The notes beneath the pieces are model-generated. The model did not search any database. It was not told where the DNA came from and saw only the letters and a list, made by a program, of their open reading frames with translations. Source: Pseudonocardia sp. MH-G8 (lineage in GTDB: Bacteria; Actinomycetota; Actinomycetes; Mycobacteriales; Pseudonocardiaceae). Taken from it: 64,000 bases of DNA. Below are positions 26,128 through 34,787 of this stretch, one piece after another. Numbering within the stretch: position 1 is the first letter of the stretch; each line of letters starts with the position of its first letter. Position numbers and translations under genes: made by a program. The stretch is taken from the NCBI RefSeq assembly GCF_002262885.1, contig NZ_NKYF01000001.1, positions 1,054,001 through 1,118,000 of the forward strand. The letters are read 5' to 3'.

Positions 26128-27342
26128 ATGACGTCCGCTGTCTCTGCACGATTGGCCACGCGGCCCGGGTACCGGTGGGTGGTGCTCGCGGTGTGCTGGG
26201 CCGCGTTCACCATGACCTCCGCTGATCGTGCGACCTGGGGGCCCGCGGCGGGAGCCGTCGGCGCGGACCTCGGCGTCCCGGTCGCCGCCCTGGGCGTGTT
26301 CGCCACCTGCTACTACGTCGGCTACGTCGTGTCGGTGGCCACCTGGGGCTTCCTCGCCGACTGGGTGGGAGCGCGGCTGACCGTCGCGCTCAGCATCGCC
26401 CTGTCCGGTGCGTTCATGATCGGCTTCGGTGAGGTCCGGTCCCACGCCTGGGGCCTGGCCCTGCAGCTGCTGATCGGGCTGTGCGCGGGCGCCGAGGTCG
26501 GCGCCGGGAGCAAGCTGATCACCGTGTGGTTCGGCTCGGCACGGCTCGGCACCGCCATGGGCGTCTTCATGACGGCGACCTCCCTCGGGCTGGTGATCGC
26601 CAACGCGATCGTGCCCACGCTCGTCCAGGAGTTCAGCTGGCGCGCCAGCTACCACCTCTTCGGCGCGGTGTCGATCGCCCTCGGCGTCGCCGCCTACATC
26701 CTCATCAGGATGCCGGCGGGGGCCGCGACGAGGGCCACCGGCCGGGAAGGCCTGCCCGATCTGCGGCCGCTCCTGCACAACCGGGACCTGGTGCTGCTCG
26801 CCCTGGCCGGCTTCGGAGCGCTGTGGGGCACCTACGGGTTCATCACCTGGTCGAACCTGTTGATGGTGAAGGGGATCGGGATCTCCCCGGTGACGGCCGG
26901 CATCGTCGTCGTGGTGTTCGGCTCGGTGGCGATCTTCTCCAAGCCCCTGATCGGGGTCGTCTCCGACCGGGTCCGGCCCAGCCGCCAGGCCCTCTCCGCC
27001 TGGATCCTCGTCGCCTTCGCCGCAGCCCTGATCGCGTTCAGCTTCGCCCGGACCCCGTTCGCGTTCCTGCTGATCGCACCCCTGCTCGGGCTCGCCGCCT
27101 ACACCTACAGTCCGCTCATGATGGCCATGATCCCGACGGCGTCCGGGACGAGGCTCGCCGGGAGCGCGACCGGCGGCGTCAACGCGTTCTGGCAGCTCGG
27201 CAGCGCGATCGTGCCGACGGTGCTGGGGCTGGTGTTCGCCACCAGCGGCTCGTTCCACGTCGCGTTCCTCGCGCTGGCGGCCGGGCCGGCGCTGGCGATC
27301 ATCCCGCTGCTCCTGATCGGCCGGGGAGGGCGGACGGCGTGA
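26128..27342 (+). CDS. MFS transporter
   Basis: This 404-residue polytopic protein has 12 predicted helices. The MFS signature between helices 2 and 3 is GFLADWVGARLT, and the repeat in the second half is GVVSDRVRPSRQ. It resembles the ACS/aromatic-acid group (CWAAFTMTSADRATWGPAAG). It probably imports the substrate of the enzymes that follow. The ATG at 26128 follows GGAGGATCC. Its stop overlaps the GTG of the next gene by 4 nt (GTGA), so the two are translationally coupled. Confidence 0.88.
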   Translation: MTSAVSARLATRPGYRWVVLAVCWAAFTMTSADRATWGPAAGAVGADLGVPVAALGVFATCYYVGYVVSVATWGFLADWVGARLTVALSIALSGAFMIGFGEVRSHAWGLALQLLIGLCAGAEVGAGSKLITVWFGSARLGTAMGVFMTATSLGLVIANAIVPTLVQEFSWRASYHLFGAVSIALGVAAYILIRMPAGAATRATGREGLPDLRPLLHNRDLVLLALAGFGALWGTYGFITWSNLLMVKGIGISPVTAGIVVVVFGSVAIFSKPLIGVVSDRVRPSRQALSAWILVAFAAALIAFSFARTPFAFLLIAPLLGLAAYTYSPLMMAMIPTASGTRLAGSATGGVNAFWQLGSAIVPTVLGLVFATSGSFHVAFLALAAGPALAIIPLLLIGRGGRTA

Positions 27343-28616
27343 GACCGCACTACGAGGTCATCGTGGTCGGCGGGGGTTCCGCAGGCGTGGCGGCCGCGAT
27401 CGGCGCGGCACAGGCCGGGCGCAGCGTGCTCGTGCTCGAGCGCGGGCCCTGCCTCGGCGGCGCCGCGACCCTGCGCAACGTGGTCACCTACTGCGGGCTC
27501 TACACCCGCGAGGAACGTCGCCAGGTCGTGCACGGGGTCGCCGGTGGGCTGTTGGAGCGGCTGCGCCGGGAGGGGGCGGTGTCCCCGCCGATCCGGTTCA
27601 ACGCGGTCACGGTCGTGTTCGACCCGGAGGCGGTCAAGCACCACCTCGACCGGATGTGCCTGGACGCCGGGGTCGAGGTCCTGCTGCACTCCATGGTCGT
27701 GGGGGCGACGACCGAGGGACGCCGGATCACCGGTGTCACCGTGGCCGACCACCGCGGCCTGCACGAGCTCACCGCCGACGCCTTCGTCGACGGCAGTGGG
27801 GAGGGCGATCTGGCCGCGCACGCCGGGGCGCAGGTGCGCTACGGCAACGACGGGTGGGTGCAGAACGGGACCCTCGGCGTCCGGTTCGGCGGGATCCCGC
27901 GCGAGGTCGAGATCGACGTCGCGAGGGTCGGCGACGCCGTTCGCCGGGCCAAGCAGGAGGGCGTCCGCGGCCTGCTCGCCGAGAGCGGCCTGGTGGCGCG
28001 GATGCCGGTATCCGGGGACGTCATCACCTACGTCGCCGACGAGGGCTACGACGCCACCGACGCCGCGGACGTCAGCCGGGCCGAGCGCGGTGCCCGGCAC
28101 CAGGCGTGGGCCTACCTGGAGGCGCTGCGCCGGGTACCGGGTTGCGAGGACGCCTACATCGTCTCGACCGGGCCCGAGCTGGGCACCCGGGAGTCGCGGC
28201 ACGTCGAGACCCGGCGCCGGCTGACCGAGCCCGAGGTGGCCGATCCCGCGCCGCCGGCCGCCGACACGGTGGCGATCGGGGCCTGGCCGATGGAGTACCA
28301 CCGGGTCGCCGGGCAGCCGTCGGAGTGGACGTTCATCGGGGGCCCTGGCTACTACGGCATCCCGCTGGATGCGCTGCGCTCGGTGGACCGGGACAACCTG
28401 CTGGTCGCCGGGCGCGCCATGGACGGGGACCGGGGAGCCGGCGCGTCGCTGCGCGCGATGGGCACCGCCTTCGCCACCGGGCACGCCGCCGGCGTCGCCG
28501 CCGCCCTCGGCGGCGGTGCCGGACCGGCCGAGGTCATCGCCGAGCTCGAGCGCCAGGACGCGCGGCTACCGTCGGTGCCGGTCGCCGGAACCGGCCCGGC
28601 CACGACGTCCACCTGA
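27339..28616 (+). CDS. FAD-dependent oxidoreductase (FAD_oxidored type)
   Basis: The 425-residue protein starts with the dinucleotide-binding motif VVGGGSAGVAAAIGAAQAGRSVLVLE (about 9-34) and the GPCLGGAATLRNVVTYCG segment. That segment is typical of PF12831-like flavoproteins related to fumarate-reductase/GidA-type enzymes. A C-terminal FAD contact (DRDNLLVAGRAMDGDRGAGASLRAMGTAFATGHAAG) is present. The substrate is not readable. The GTG start at 27339 overlaps the MFS stop, and the upstream frame is antisense-like extension inside the MFS gene. The next gene begins 30 bp downstream, so it is one operon. Confidence 0.85.
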   Translation: MRPHYEVIVVGGGSAGVAAAIGAAQAGRSVLVLERGPCLGGAATLRNVVTYCGLYTREERRQVVHGVAGGLLERLRREGAVSPPIRFNAVTVVFDPEAVKHHLDRMCLDAGVEVLLHSMVVGATTEGRRITGVTVADHRGLHELTADAFVDGSGEGDLAAHAGAQVRYGNDGWVQNGTLGVRFGGIPREVEIDVARVGDAVRRAKQEGVRGLLAESGLVARMPVSGDVITYVADEGYDATDAADVSRAERGARHQAWAYLEALRRVPGCEDAYIVSTGPELGTRESRHVETRRRLTEPEVADPAPPAADTVAIGAWPMEYHRVAGQPSEWTFIGGPGYYGIPLDALRSVDRDNLLVAGRAMDGDRGAGASLRAMGTAFATGHAAGVAAALGGGAGPAEVIAELERQDARLPSVPVAGTGPATTST

Positions 28617-28646
28617 GCTCCTACCCACGTCCAGGGGGATCGGATC

Positions 28647-30551
28647 ATGCAGTTCTACCTCGATGGCTACCGGCCCGGCGACCCGCTCGTCGAGGACCCG
28701 CACCCGTCGGTCGCGCAGCGGCCGGAAGGCCTCCCGGAGGAGACGGACGTGCTGATCGTCGGTGGCGGCCCCGCCGGCCTCGTGCTGGCGGCACAGCTGG
28801 CCCGCTTTCCCGAGATCAGCACGGTGGTCGTCGACCGCAGGCCCGGGCCCCTCGAGGTGGGCCAGGCCGACGGGGTCGCGTGCCGGACGTTGGAAATGCT
28901 GGAGGCGTTCGGGCTGGCCGACCGGCTGATCGAGGAGGCGTACGCGGTCAACGAGGTCACCTTCTGGCGCCCCGCCCCCCGGGACCGCACCAGGATCGTG
29001 CGCACCGGCCGCATCGAGGACGTCGAGGACGGCCTGTCCGAGATGCCGCACGTGATCCTCAACCAGGCGCGGTTGCTCGAGCACCTGCGCCGGCACATGC
29101 GGCGCTCGGCCGCGAAGGCCGAGCCCTTCTACGGACTGCACGTCGACGACGTCCAGGTGGGTAGCGGCGACGTCGAGCACCCCGTGACCGTGACGCTGCG
29201 GCACCTGGACGAGCAGGGCGGCACCGACCGGGCCTCGACGATCCGGGCCCGCTACGTCGTCGGCTGCGACGGCGCGCGCAGCCGCACCCGCGAGGCGATC
29301 GGGCGCGAGCTGGTCGGCGACCGGACGGACCAGTCCTGGGGAGTGCTGGACGTCCTGGCCGTCACCGACTTCCCCGACATCCGGCTGAAGTCCGCCATCA
29401 CCTCCGCGCAGGGCAGCATCCTCGTCATCCCGCGGGAAGGCGGGTACCTGGTGCGGCTCTACGTCGAGCTGGACAACGCCCGCGACGCCGAGATGCTCCG
29501 CCGCGGCGCCACGCCGGAGGAGCTGGCCGCGGTGGCCAACCGGATCCTGCACCCGTACACGCTCGAGGTGCGCGACGTCGGTTGGTGGGCGGTGTACGAG
29601 ATCGGTCAGCGCCTCTGCGAGAGGTTCGACGACGTCCCGGCCGAGGACGCCGACACGCGCCTGCCCCGGGTGTTCATCGCCGGGGACGCCTGCCACACGC
29701 ACAGCGCGAAGGCCGGCCAGGGCATGAACGTGTCGATGGCCGACGCCTGGAACCTCGGCTGGAAGCTGGCCTCGGTGCTGCGCGGCACGGCGCGAGCGGA
29801 GCTGCTGCACACGTACTCGGCGGAGCGCCAGGAGGTGGCCCGGGAGCTCATCGAGTTCGACCGCGAGTTCTCCGCGCTGTTCCGCGCCCGCCCCGACGGG
29901 TCCACCGGGGGCGACCCCGCCGAGTTCCAGCGGTACTTCCGCGACCAGGGACGGTTCACCGCGGGCGTCGCGGTCCGGTACGGCCCCTCGCTGATCACCG
30001 CCGGGGCACCGGCGCAGCACCTCGCCGCGGGGTTCCCGGTCGGGATGCGGTTCCACTCCGCGCCCGTCGTCCGGCTGGCCGACGCCCGCCCCGTGCACCT
30101 GGGGCACGCAGCCCGGGCCGACGGCGCCTGGCGCCTCTACGTCTTCGCCGACCGGTCGGACCCGACCGCGGACGGCTCCCCGTTGCGGGACCTGTGCACG
30201 TTCCTCGCTTCGGGCGCCTCGCCGATCACCCGGTTCACCCCGCCGGGCGCCGACAGGGATTCCTTGATCGATGTTCGAGCCGTCCTGCAGCAGGGGCATC
30301 GTGACGTGGCGGTCGACGCACTGCCGCCGGTCCTGCTCCCGCGCAAGGGCCGCTTCGGGCTCGTCGACTACGAGAAGGTGTTCTGCCCCGACCCGGCGAA
30401 CGACGTCTTCGACCTGCGCGGCGTGGACCGGGACGCGGGTTGCGTGGTCGTGGTCCGCCCCGACCAGTACGTCGCGCACGTCCTGTCCCTCGACGCGCAC
30501 GAGGCGCTCGCGGACTTCTTCGGCGACATCCTCGTCGACGCGACCCGCTAG
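28647..30551 (+). CDS. FAD-dependent aromatic hydroxylase (MobA / phenol 2-monooxygenase type)
   Basis: The 634-residue protein is a class A flavin monooxygenase with GGGPAG (39-44), the middle DG motif (VVGCDGARSRTREAIG) and the FAD motif FIAGDACHTHSAKAGQGMNVSMADAWNLGWKL. A C-terminal thioredoxin-like domain (about 470-634) is characteristic of phenol hydroxylases and 3-hydroxybenzoate 4-hydroxylase (MobA). NAD(P)H-dependent hydroxylation of a phenolic acid is the expected reaction; the exact substrate is uncertain. It is the third gene of the LysR-controlled operon. Its TAG stop shares the palindrome CTAG with the stop of the convergent MDMPI-like gene. Confidence 0.87.
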   Translation: MQFYLDGYRPGDPLVEDPHPSVAQRPEGLPEETDVLIVGGGPAGLVLAAQLARFPEISTVVVDRRPGPLEVGQADGVACRTLEMLEAFGLADRLIEEAYAVNEVTFWRPAPRDRTRIVRTGRIEDVEDGLSEMPHVILNQARLLEHLRRHMRRSAAKAEPFYGLHVDDVQVGSGDVEHPVTVTLRHLDEQGGTDRASTIRARYVVGCDGARSRTREAIGRELVGDRTDQSWGVLDVLAVTDFPDIRLKSAITSAQGSILVIPREGGYLVRLYVELDNARDAEMLRRGATPEELAAVANRILHPYTLEVRDVGWWAVYEIGQRLCERFDDVPAEDADTRLPRVFIAGDACHTHSAKAGQGMNVSMADAWNLGWKLASVLRGTARAELLHTYSAERQEVARELIEFDREFSALFRARPDGSTGGDPAEFQRYFRDQGRFTAGVAVRYGPSLITAGAPAQHLAAGFPVGMRFHSAPVVRLADARPVHLGHAARADGAWRLYVFADRSDPTADGSPLRDLCTFLASGASPITRFTPPGADRDSLIDVRAVLQQGHRDVAVDALPPVLLPRKGRFGLVDYEKVFCPDPANDVFDLRGVDRDAGCVVVVRPDQYVAHVLSLDAHEALADFFGDILVDATR

Positions 30552-31213
30552 ATCCGCTGCCGGATCGTCGGCACGCCGTCGCCGGTGAGCTCGTCGAGGC
30601 AGGCACGCCGGCCCGCGAGGACCATCACGAGCGCCTCCGTGCTCCCCCGCACCGACGGCCCGTTTCCGCTGGTGAACGGCCCGTCCGTCGCCTCGAGGTG
30701 CAGCCCCTCTGCCACCGTCCGGCTGTTCACGGCGAAGTTCTTCGCCGCGAAGAACTCCGCGACCGCGGTGGTGGCCTCGATCGCCGGCACGCGGGTGAGC
30801 CCCAGCGGGCGGCGGACGTCCTGCCCGTGCACGACGACCTCGCCCAGCCAGGCGGCCGTGTGCCCGGACGGCGCGCGCGTGAGCGGAACAGCCGCTCGGA
30901 ACCGGGAGAGGGTCTCCGCGGGCGTCGCGCCGCGGTGCTCGTCGAGGCGGCGCCGGTTGTGCACGTCGGCGCGGAAGCCCGCGCCGGCCATGCTCAGGAT
31001 CCAGCGGGCGGGGGTCATGTGCGCGGCGGACGTCAGGTGCGCCACCGTCTCCTCGACGGTCCAGGGAGCGCACAGCGAGGGCCTGGCCCATTGCGCCTCC
31101 GTCAGGGCGTCGAGATCCTCGGCGAGGTCGGCACGGGCGGCGTGGATCAGGCCCTGCAGGGCCTCACGGGTGTCTGTCACGACGATGAGACGCAGCCCCG
31201 CGCGCAGATTCAT
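30548..31213 (-). CDS. MDMPI/DinB-family mycothiol-dependent protein
   Basis: The 221-residue protein has the maleylpyruvate-isomerase N-terminal (DinB-like) four-helix fold: WTVEETVAHLTSAAH (about 51-65) and GEVVVHGQDVRRPLG (about 124-138). H59, E125 and H129 reproduce the metal triad (His...Glu-x3-His). Family members include mycothiol-dependent maleylpyruvate isomerase of the gentisate pathway, but many have other or unknown activities. Being convergent with a 3-hydroxybenzoate-type hydroxylase makes a catabolic role attractive but unproved. An in-frame GTG at 31180 is an alternative start. Confidence 0.78.
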   Translation of the reverse strand: MNLRAGLRLIVVTDTREALQGLIHAARADLAEDLDALTEAQWARPSLCAPWTVEETVAHLTSAAHMTPARWILSMAGAGFRADVHNRRRLDEHRGATPAETLSRFRAAVPLTRAPSGHTAAWLGEVVVHGQDVRRPLGLTRVPAIEATTAVAEFFAAKNFAVNSRTVAEGLHLEATDGPFTSGNGPSVRGSTEALVMVLAGRRACLDELTGDGVPTIRQRI

Positions 31214-31318
31214 CGCCCGTTGCGCGTCCCCCGTGTGCAGCGGGAGCGAGCGGCCGTGCGGGGGTGCTAGCTTCCGCGCTCATGCGATGCCGCTTCGTCC
31301 CGGCCGGCTGGTTCTGAC

Positions 31319-31678
31319 GTGGCCACGATCGAGGACGTGCGGAGCCTGGGCTCGAGCCTGGAGCGCTCGTACCAGGTGTACGTCCGGGGCAGCCTGAAGT
31401 TCCGCGTCAAGCAGATCGTCTACGTCGCGTTCTCGCTCGACGAGACGGAGATGGGTTTCGCGTTCCCGAAGGAGGAGCGGGCGGCGCTCGTCGCGGCGCA
31501 GCCACACCGTTTCCACCTGCCCCGGCCGTCGGAGCTGCGGTTCAACTGGGTGGAGGCCGACCTCGCCGCCCTCGACGCGGCGGAGGCACGCGAGTTCGTG
31601 GTCGACGCCTGGCGCATGGTCGTGCCGAAGAAGCTCTCCCGCGCCTACGACCTCGCCCATCCCGACGGACCGGGGTGA
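31319..31678 (+). CDS. MmcQ/YjbR-family protein
   Basis: The 119-residue protein (GTG start at 31319) has the YjbR-like fold of small CyaY-like proteins: a conserved FRVKQIVYVAFSLDETEMGFAFPKEERAALVAAQPHRFHLPRPSELRFNWVEADL core (about 28-83) and an ending WRMVVPKKLSRAYDLAH. MmcQ/YjbR proteins are annotated as DNA-binding, but their role is unclear. It diverges from the MDMPI-like gene (105-bp gap) and converges with the EEP-family gene. Confidence 0.75.
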   Translation: MATIEDVRSLGSSLERSYQVYVRGSLKFRVKQIVYVAFSLDETEMGFAFPKEERAALVAAQPHRFHLPRPSELRFNWVEADLAALDAAEAREFVVDAWRMVVPKKLSRAYDLAHPDGPG

Positions 31679-31691
31679 CCCGCTGATCGGC

Positions 31692-32729
31692 TCAGTTCGG
31701 GACGCGGACCCGGGCCACCACGGCGCGGTGGTCGCTGCCGGCCAGCTCGTGGACCACGAAGTCCTCTGCCGCGATCGGGTCGGTGACCAGGACGTGGTCG
31801 ATCTGCGCACCGAACCAGCTCGGCATCCAGGTCGGCCAGGTCGGCTGTAGACCCCGCCCACGCTGCGCGGCGATGTCGGAACAGCCGGCGGTGGCATCTC
31901 GCAGCGCTGAATGGTCCAACGTGGCGTTGAAGTCGCCGGCGACGATCGTCGGGGTGCTGTCGGTGCAGTACCGCGCCAGCGCACCCAGATCAGACCTCCA
32001 CTCCGAGACGTCGCTGAGGCGCGGTGCCACCGCGTGGAACGCCACGAACCGCGTTGCGCCCAGCCCGCCGCCCTCGATCTCCACGATCGGGAACTGCGTC
32101 GACCTGTCGACGGTGGCCCGCACGTCACCGAGGTGCGCGGCGGCGAGCACCGTCACCCCGAAGACGTCGGTGACGCCGTCGGAGTCGGTCCCGGTTGCGG
32201 TGATCATGCGGTAGCCCAGGGGCTCGACCAGCGGCGCGAGCCGATCCCGGTACCACGGCCCGACCTCGATGAGCGCACCGAGATCGGGCCGCTCCGTGCG
32301 GATGAGCTCCGCCAGCCCGGTGGGGTCCGCCGAACCGTCCAGCGTGTTGGCGGCCAGCACGGTGAACGGCCGCCCGCCGCCGGACGGCAGCAGTCCGGCT
32401 TGCGCGCGGGGAGCGGTGATCGCGACACCGACGATCAGGACGGCCAGCAGCGCCACGGCGGGCAGGATCAGCCGCCGGACGCGCCACGAGAGCCCGGCCA
32501 GGACCAGCACCAGCGCTGCCAGGCCACAGAGCACGTACGGCCGGAACGACACGAGCTGGGCGAACGGGGCGAACCGGTCGATGCGCAGGAGGTCGGGCAA
32601 CGCCAGCAGGCCGACCCCGATGACGAGTCCGACCTCCACCGCGCCGGGGCGCATCCGGCGGCGCCGAGGCGGGCCGGCCGGCGACAGTCCGGCCGTGGGG
32701 TGGAACCCGGGGTCAGGCAGTGAACTCAC
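31692..32729 (-). CDS. Membrane-anchored endonuclease/exonuclease/phosphatase family protein
   Basis: The 345-residue protein has three predicted membrane helices in its first third (about 30-110: VGLVIGVGLLALPDLL, PYVLCGLAALVLVLAGL, LILPAVALLAVLIVGVAITA). An extracytoplasmic EEP domain follows with NTLDGSAD, the glutamate of LGALIEVGPWYRD, GDFNATLDH and the terminal GSDHRAVVARV. The DFN and SDH motifs carry the metal and catalytic residues. Its location suggests a secreted phosphodiesterase or nuclease anchored in the membrane; the substrate is unknown. It ends 13 bp from the convergent YjbR-like gene. Confidence 0.82.
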   Translation of the reverse strand: MSSLPDPGFHPTAGLSPAGPPRRRRMRPGAVEVGLVIGVGLLALPDLLRIDRFAPFAQLVSFRPYVLCGLAALVLVLAGLSWRVRRLILPAVALLAVLIVGVAITAPRAQAGLLPSGGGRPFTVLAANTLDGSADPTGLAELIRTERPDLGALIEVGPWYRDRLAPLVEPLGYRMITATGTDSDGVTDVFGVTVLAAAHLGDVRATVDRSTQFPIVEIEGGGLGATRFVAFHAVAPRLSDVSEWRSDLGALARYCTDSTPTIVAGDFNATLDHSALRDATAGCSDIAAQRGRGLQPTWPTWMPSWFGAQIDHVLVTDPIAAEDFVVHELAGSDHRAVVARVRVPN

Positions 32730-32820
32730 GCGGTGAGTCTTGCGTGCGGTACCTGTGGATGCGGTGAGTGGAGATCACCGAGCCTCGGCCGTCCATCAGT
32801 GGCCCACCAGGCGACGGGGT

Positions 32821-32893
32821 GCCCCCGGTGGGATTCGAACCCACACTGTGACCCTTTTAAGGGGCCTGCCTCTGCCGGTTGGGCTACGGGGGC
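32821..32893 (-). tRNA. tRNA with UAA anticodon (Leu by codon) but class-I body
   Basis: The minus strand folds into a cloverleaf. A perfect 7-bp acceptor stem (GCCCCCG/CGGGGGC) is followed by a D-arm with GG and an anticodon stem GGCCC/GGGTC with one G-U pair. The loop is CTTAAAA, the variable region is only 5 nt (ACAGT), and the T-arm is GTGGG-TTCGAAT-CCCAC. Position 33 is U and positions 34-36 read UAA, the anticodon for the leucine codon UUA. Normal tRNA-Leu has a long variable arm, which is absent here. CCA is not encoded. It lies 30 nt past the stop of the FAD monooxygenase gene. Confidence 0.8.
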
Positions 32894-32923
32894 CGTGCCG
32901 GCGACAGACTACGGCGGCCGTGC

Positions 32924-34204
32924 TCAGGCGTTCACCGACGCGGGGCTGCGCTCCCACGCCCGCGGCGCGGCCGGCGCGGTCCACCCGCTCGCGAACGCGC
33001 GCCGGCGCAGCGCCGGCACCGCCGCGCACAGCCGGAAGAACGCGCGGGTCGCCGCCGTCGCCGCCGCGCCCGGGGTGAGCAGTTGCTCGGCCTGCCCCAC
33101 CGCGTACCGCACGGCGGCGGTCCCGTAGTCGCGCATCTCCGCCTCGTACTCGCCGAGAGCGTCCGGCAGCGCGCGGTCGCCGCGGGCGGCGGCCGGGAGG
33201 AGCCTGCTCAGCAGGTGCGCGTCGCGCAGAGCGGTGTTGCCGCCGAGCCCGCCGATGGGCGGCATCACGTGGACCGCGTCGCCGAGGACCGTGACGGCGC
33301 CACTGGGCCAGACCGGCACGGGCGGCGCGGCACGGAAGGCGACGGCGCTGCGGCTCTCCGGGTCGGCGCCGGCGAGCGCGCGCCGCAGGTCCGGGTGCCA
33401 CCCGGCGACGAGGACGTCCACGACGGCACGCAGCGCGGCCGCGTCGAGCTCGGTGACATCGGACGGGAACACCTCGGCCCTGGCGACCAGCGCGCACAGC
33501 ACGTAGGGCCGGGCGCCGGTGGCGGCAGGCGGCTCGAACACGGAGGTGAACAGGAAGCACGGGGCATTCGGCTGCACCGCGTTCATGCCCGTGCCCAGCC
33601 GGCCCAGCGACGCTCGCGCATCGTCGTCGTCGAGCCAGATCTTGTGCGCGACGCCGACCACTCCCGCGTCCACGGGAACGGCCTGCGGCAGCAACTGCCC
33701 GCGGACCCGCGAGGCCGGCCCGTCCGCGCCCACCAGGACGTCGCCGACCGCCGTGCTCCCGTCGGCGAAGCGCGCCTCGACCCGCCCGTCGGATCGCTGC
33801 TCGTAGCCGACGAACTCGGCCCCGAACCGCACGACGTCCTCCAGCCCGCCGGTCAGCAGGCGACGCAGCGTCGCACGGTCGGCCGCGTAGTGGCCCTCGC
33901 TCGCCTCGGCGGCGTCCGGATACATGATCGTCTCTTCGACCACCATCAGCTGCCGCAGCTGCTCGGTGAGGAACCCGAAATCGCCGCCCGGGCCCGCGGT
34001 CGCGAGGAACTCCTGCCAGGCGCCGGCGGGCAGGAGCGCGTTCAGCGCCCGCGCGCCCGTCGGGTTGATGTGGATGCGGTATCCCTCCCAGCGACTCCCC
34101 ACCGCGCGGTCACGCTCGTGCACGGACACCTCCACCCCGGCGCCCCGCAGGCCGTGGGCAAGGGCCAGCCCTCCGATACCGCCGCCGATGACCAGAACGC
34201 GCAC
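32924..34204 (-). CDS. FAD-dependent monooxygenase (PHBH-like)
   Basis: The 426-residue class A flavoprotein monooxygenase has N-terminal VRVLVIGGGIGGLALAHGLRGAGVEVSVHER, the DG motif VLVGADGPASRVR and the GD motif VTVLGDAVHVMPPIGGLGGNTALRDAHLL. It lacks the C-terminal thioredoxin-like domain of the gene at 28647. The GTG start at 34204 lies one nucleotide after the TetR stop (TGACGTG), so the regulator and enzyme are coupled in one operon. The substrate is probably a hydrophobic aromatic or antibiotic-like compound, an inference from family only. A tRNA gene follows closely. Confidence 0.87.
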   Translation of the reverse strand: MRVLVIGGGIGGLALAHGLRGAGVEVSVHERDRAVGSRWEGYRIHINPTGARALNALLPAGAWQEFLATAGPGGDFGFLTEQLRQLMVVEETIMYPDAAEASEGHYAADRATLRRLLTGGLEDVVRFGAEFVGYEQRSDGRVEARFADGSTAVGDVLVGADGPASRVRGQLLPQAVPVDAGVVGVAHKIWLDDDDARASLGRLGTGMNAVQPNAPCFLFTSVFEPPAATGARPYVLCALVARAEVFPSDVTELDAAALRAVVDVLVAGWHPDLRRALAGADPESRSAVAFRAAPPVPVWPSGAVTVLGDAVHVMPPIGGLGGNTALRDAHLLSRLLPAAARGDRALPDALGEYEAEMRDYGTAAVRYAVGQAEQLLTPGAAATAATRAFFRLCAAVPALRRRAFASGWTAPAAPRAWERSPASVNA

Positions 34205-34205
34205 G

Positions 34206-34739
34206 TCAGCTCCTCTCGTCGCCGGCCAGCTGGTCGGCCAGCCGTTCGAGCACCGGCCCCGCAACCTGCGGCACCAGCCGCACCCCCTTCACCGCGGCGA
34301 TCACGAGCTCGGCCGCGGTCTCCGGGTCGGGCACGAGGTCGGTCAGGGTCCGGACGAGCACTTCGCGCCACCCCGCCTCGTACGCGGCCATCGCCGCGGC
34401 GACCGCCGGATCGCGCCGGGCCCGCAGGTCCAGCTCGACGGTGACGGCGAACAGGTCCGGCCGCTCGTCCATCAAGCGGTGCAGTGCCCGCAGGTGTCCC
34501 CGCAGCCCGGCGCCGGGTGCCTGCGGGCTCGTGCCCCAGAACTGGCGCGTGGTGTAGGCGGCGACCGCCTCGACCAGGTCCTGTTTCGTGGCGAAGTGGT
34601 GGTGCAGCGTCGAGTGGTCGATGCCGACGTCCTCGGCGACCTGGCGCAGCCGCAGCCCTTCGAACCCCGCGTCCGCCACGCGCCCGAACGCGGCTTCGAC
34701 GAGCTGCGTCCTCCGTCCGTCCTGCTCTCCACCAACCAC
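34206..34739 (-). CDS. TetR-family regulator
   Basis: The 177-residue protein has the TetR HTH (about 10-55: RTQLVEAAFGRVADAGFEGLRLRQVAEDVGIDHSTLHHHFATKQDLVEAV). A C-terminal domain of the TetR_C_6-like type follows. The GTG start at 34739 lies inside an operator-like palindrome (34733-34746), so it almost certainly represses its own operon. The next gene is the FAD monooxygenase, and its probable substrate or product would be the inducer. Confidence 0.88.
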   Translation of the reverse strand: MVGGEQDGRRTQLVEAAFGRVADAGFEGLRLRQVAEDVGIDHSTLHHHFATKQDLVEAVAAYTTRQFWGTSPQAPGAGLRGHLRALHRLMDERPDLFAVTVELDLRARRDPAVAAAMAAYEAGWREVLVRTLTDLVPDPETAAELVIAAVKGVRLVPQVAGPVLERLADQLAGDERS

Positions 34740-34746
34740 TTGGTTG
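34733..34746. promoter_or_regulatory. TetR operator CAACCA-CT-TGGTTG
   Basis: A 14-bp inverted repeat with perfect 6-bp arms overlaps the start codon of the TetR gene; the AT-richer GGTTAGCGGTAA follows. This position is typical of an autoregulatory TetR operator. Confidence 0.65.
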
Positions 34747-34787
34747 AGGTTAGCGGTAACGGGTCTACCTGTCCAGGAACAGCAGAA

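Noticed and set aside
28566..31091. Minus-strand open frame of over 800 codons opposite the aromatic hydroxylase
   Set aside because: It is a GC-bias shadow with no recognisable motif. The plus-strand hydroxylase has all flavin-binding motifs.
25086..31213. Secondary-metabolite biosynthetic cluster
   Set aside because: There are no synthase, carrier or tailoring sets apart from two flavin enzymes. A catabolic locus is the simpler explanation.
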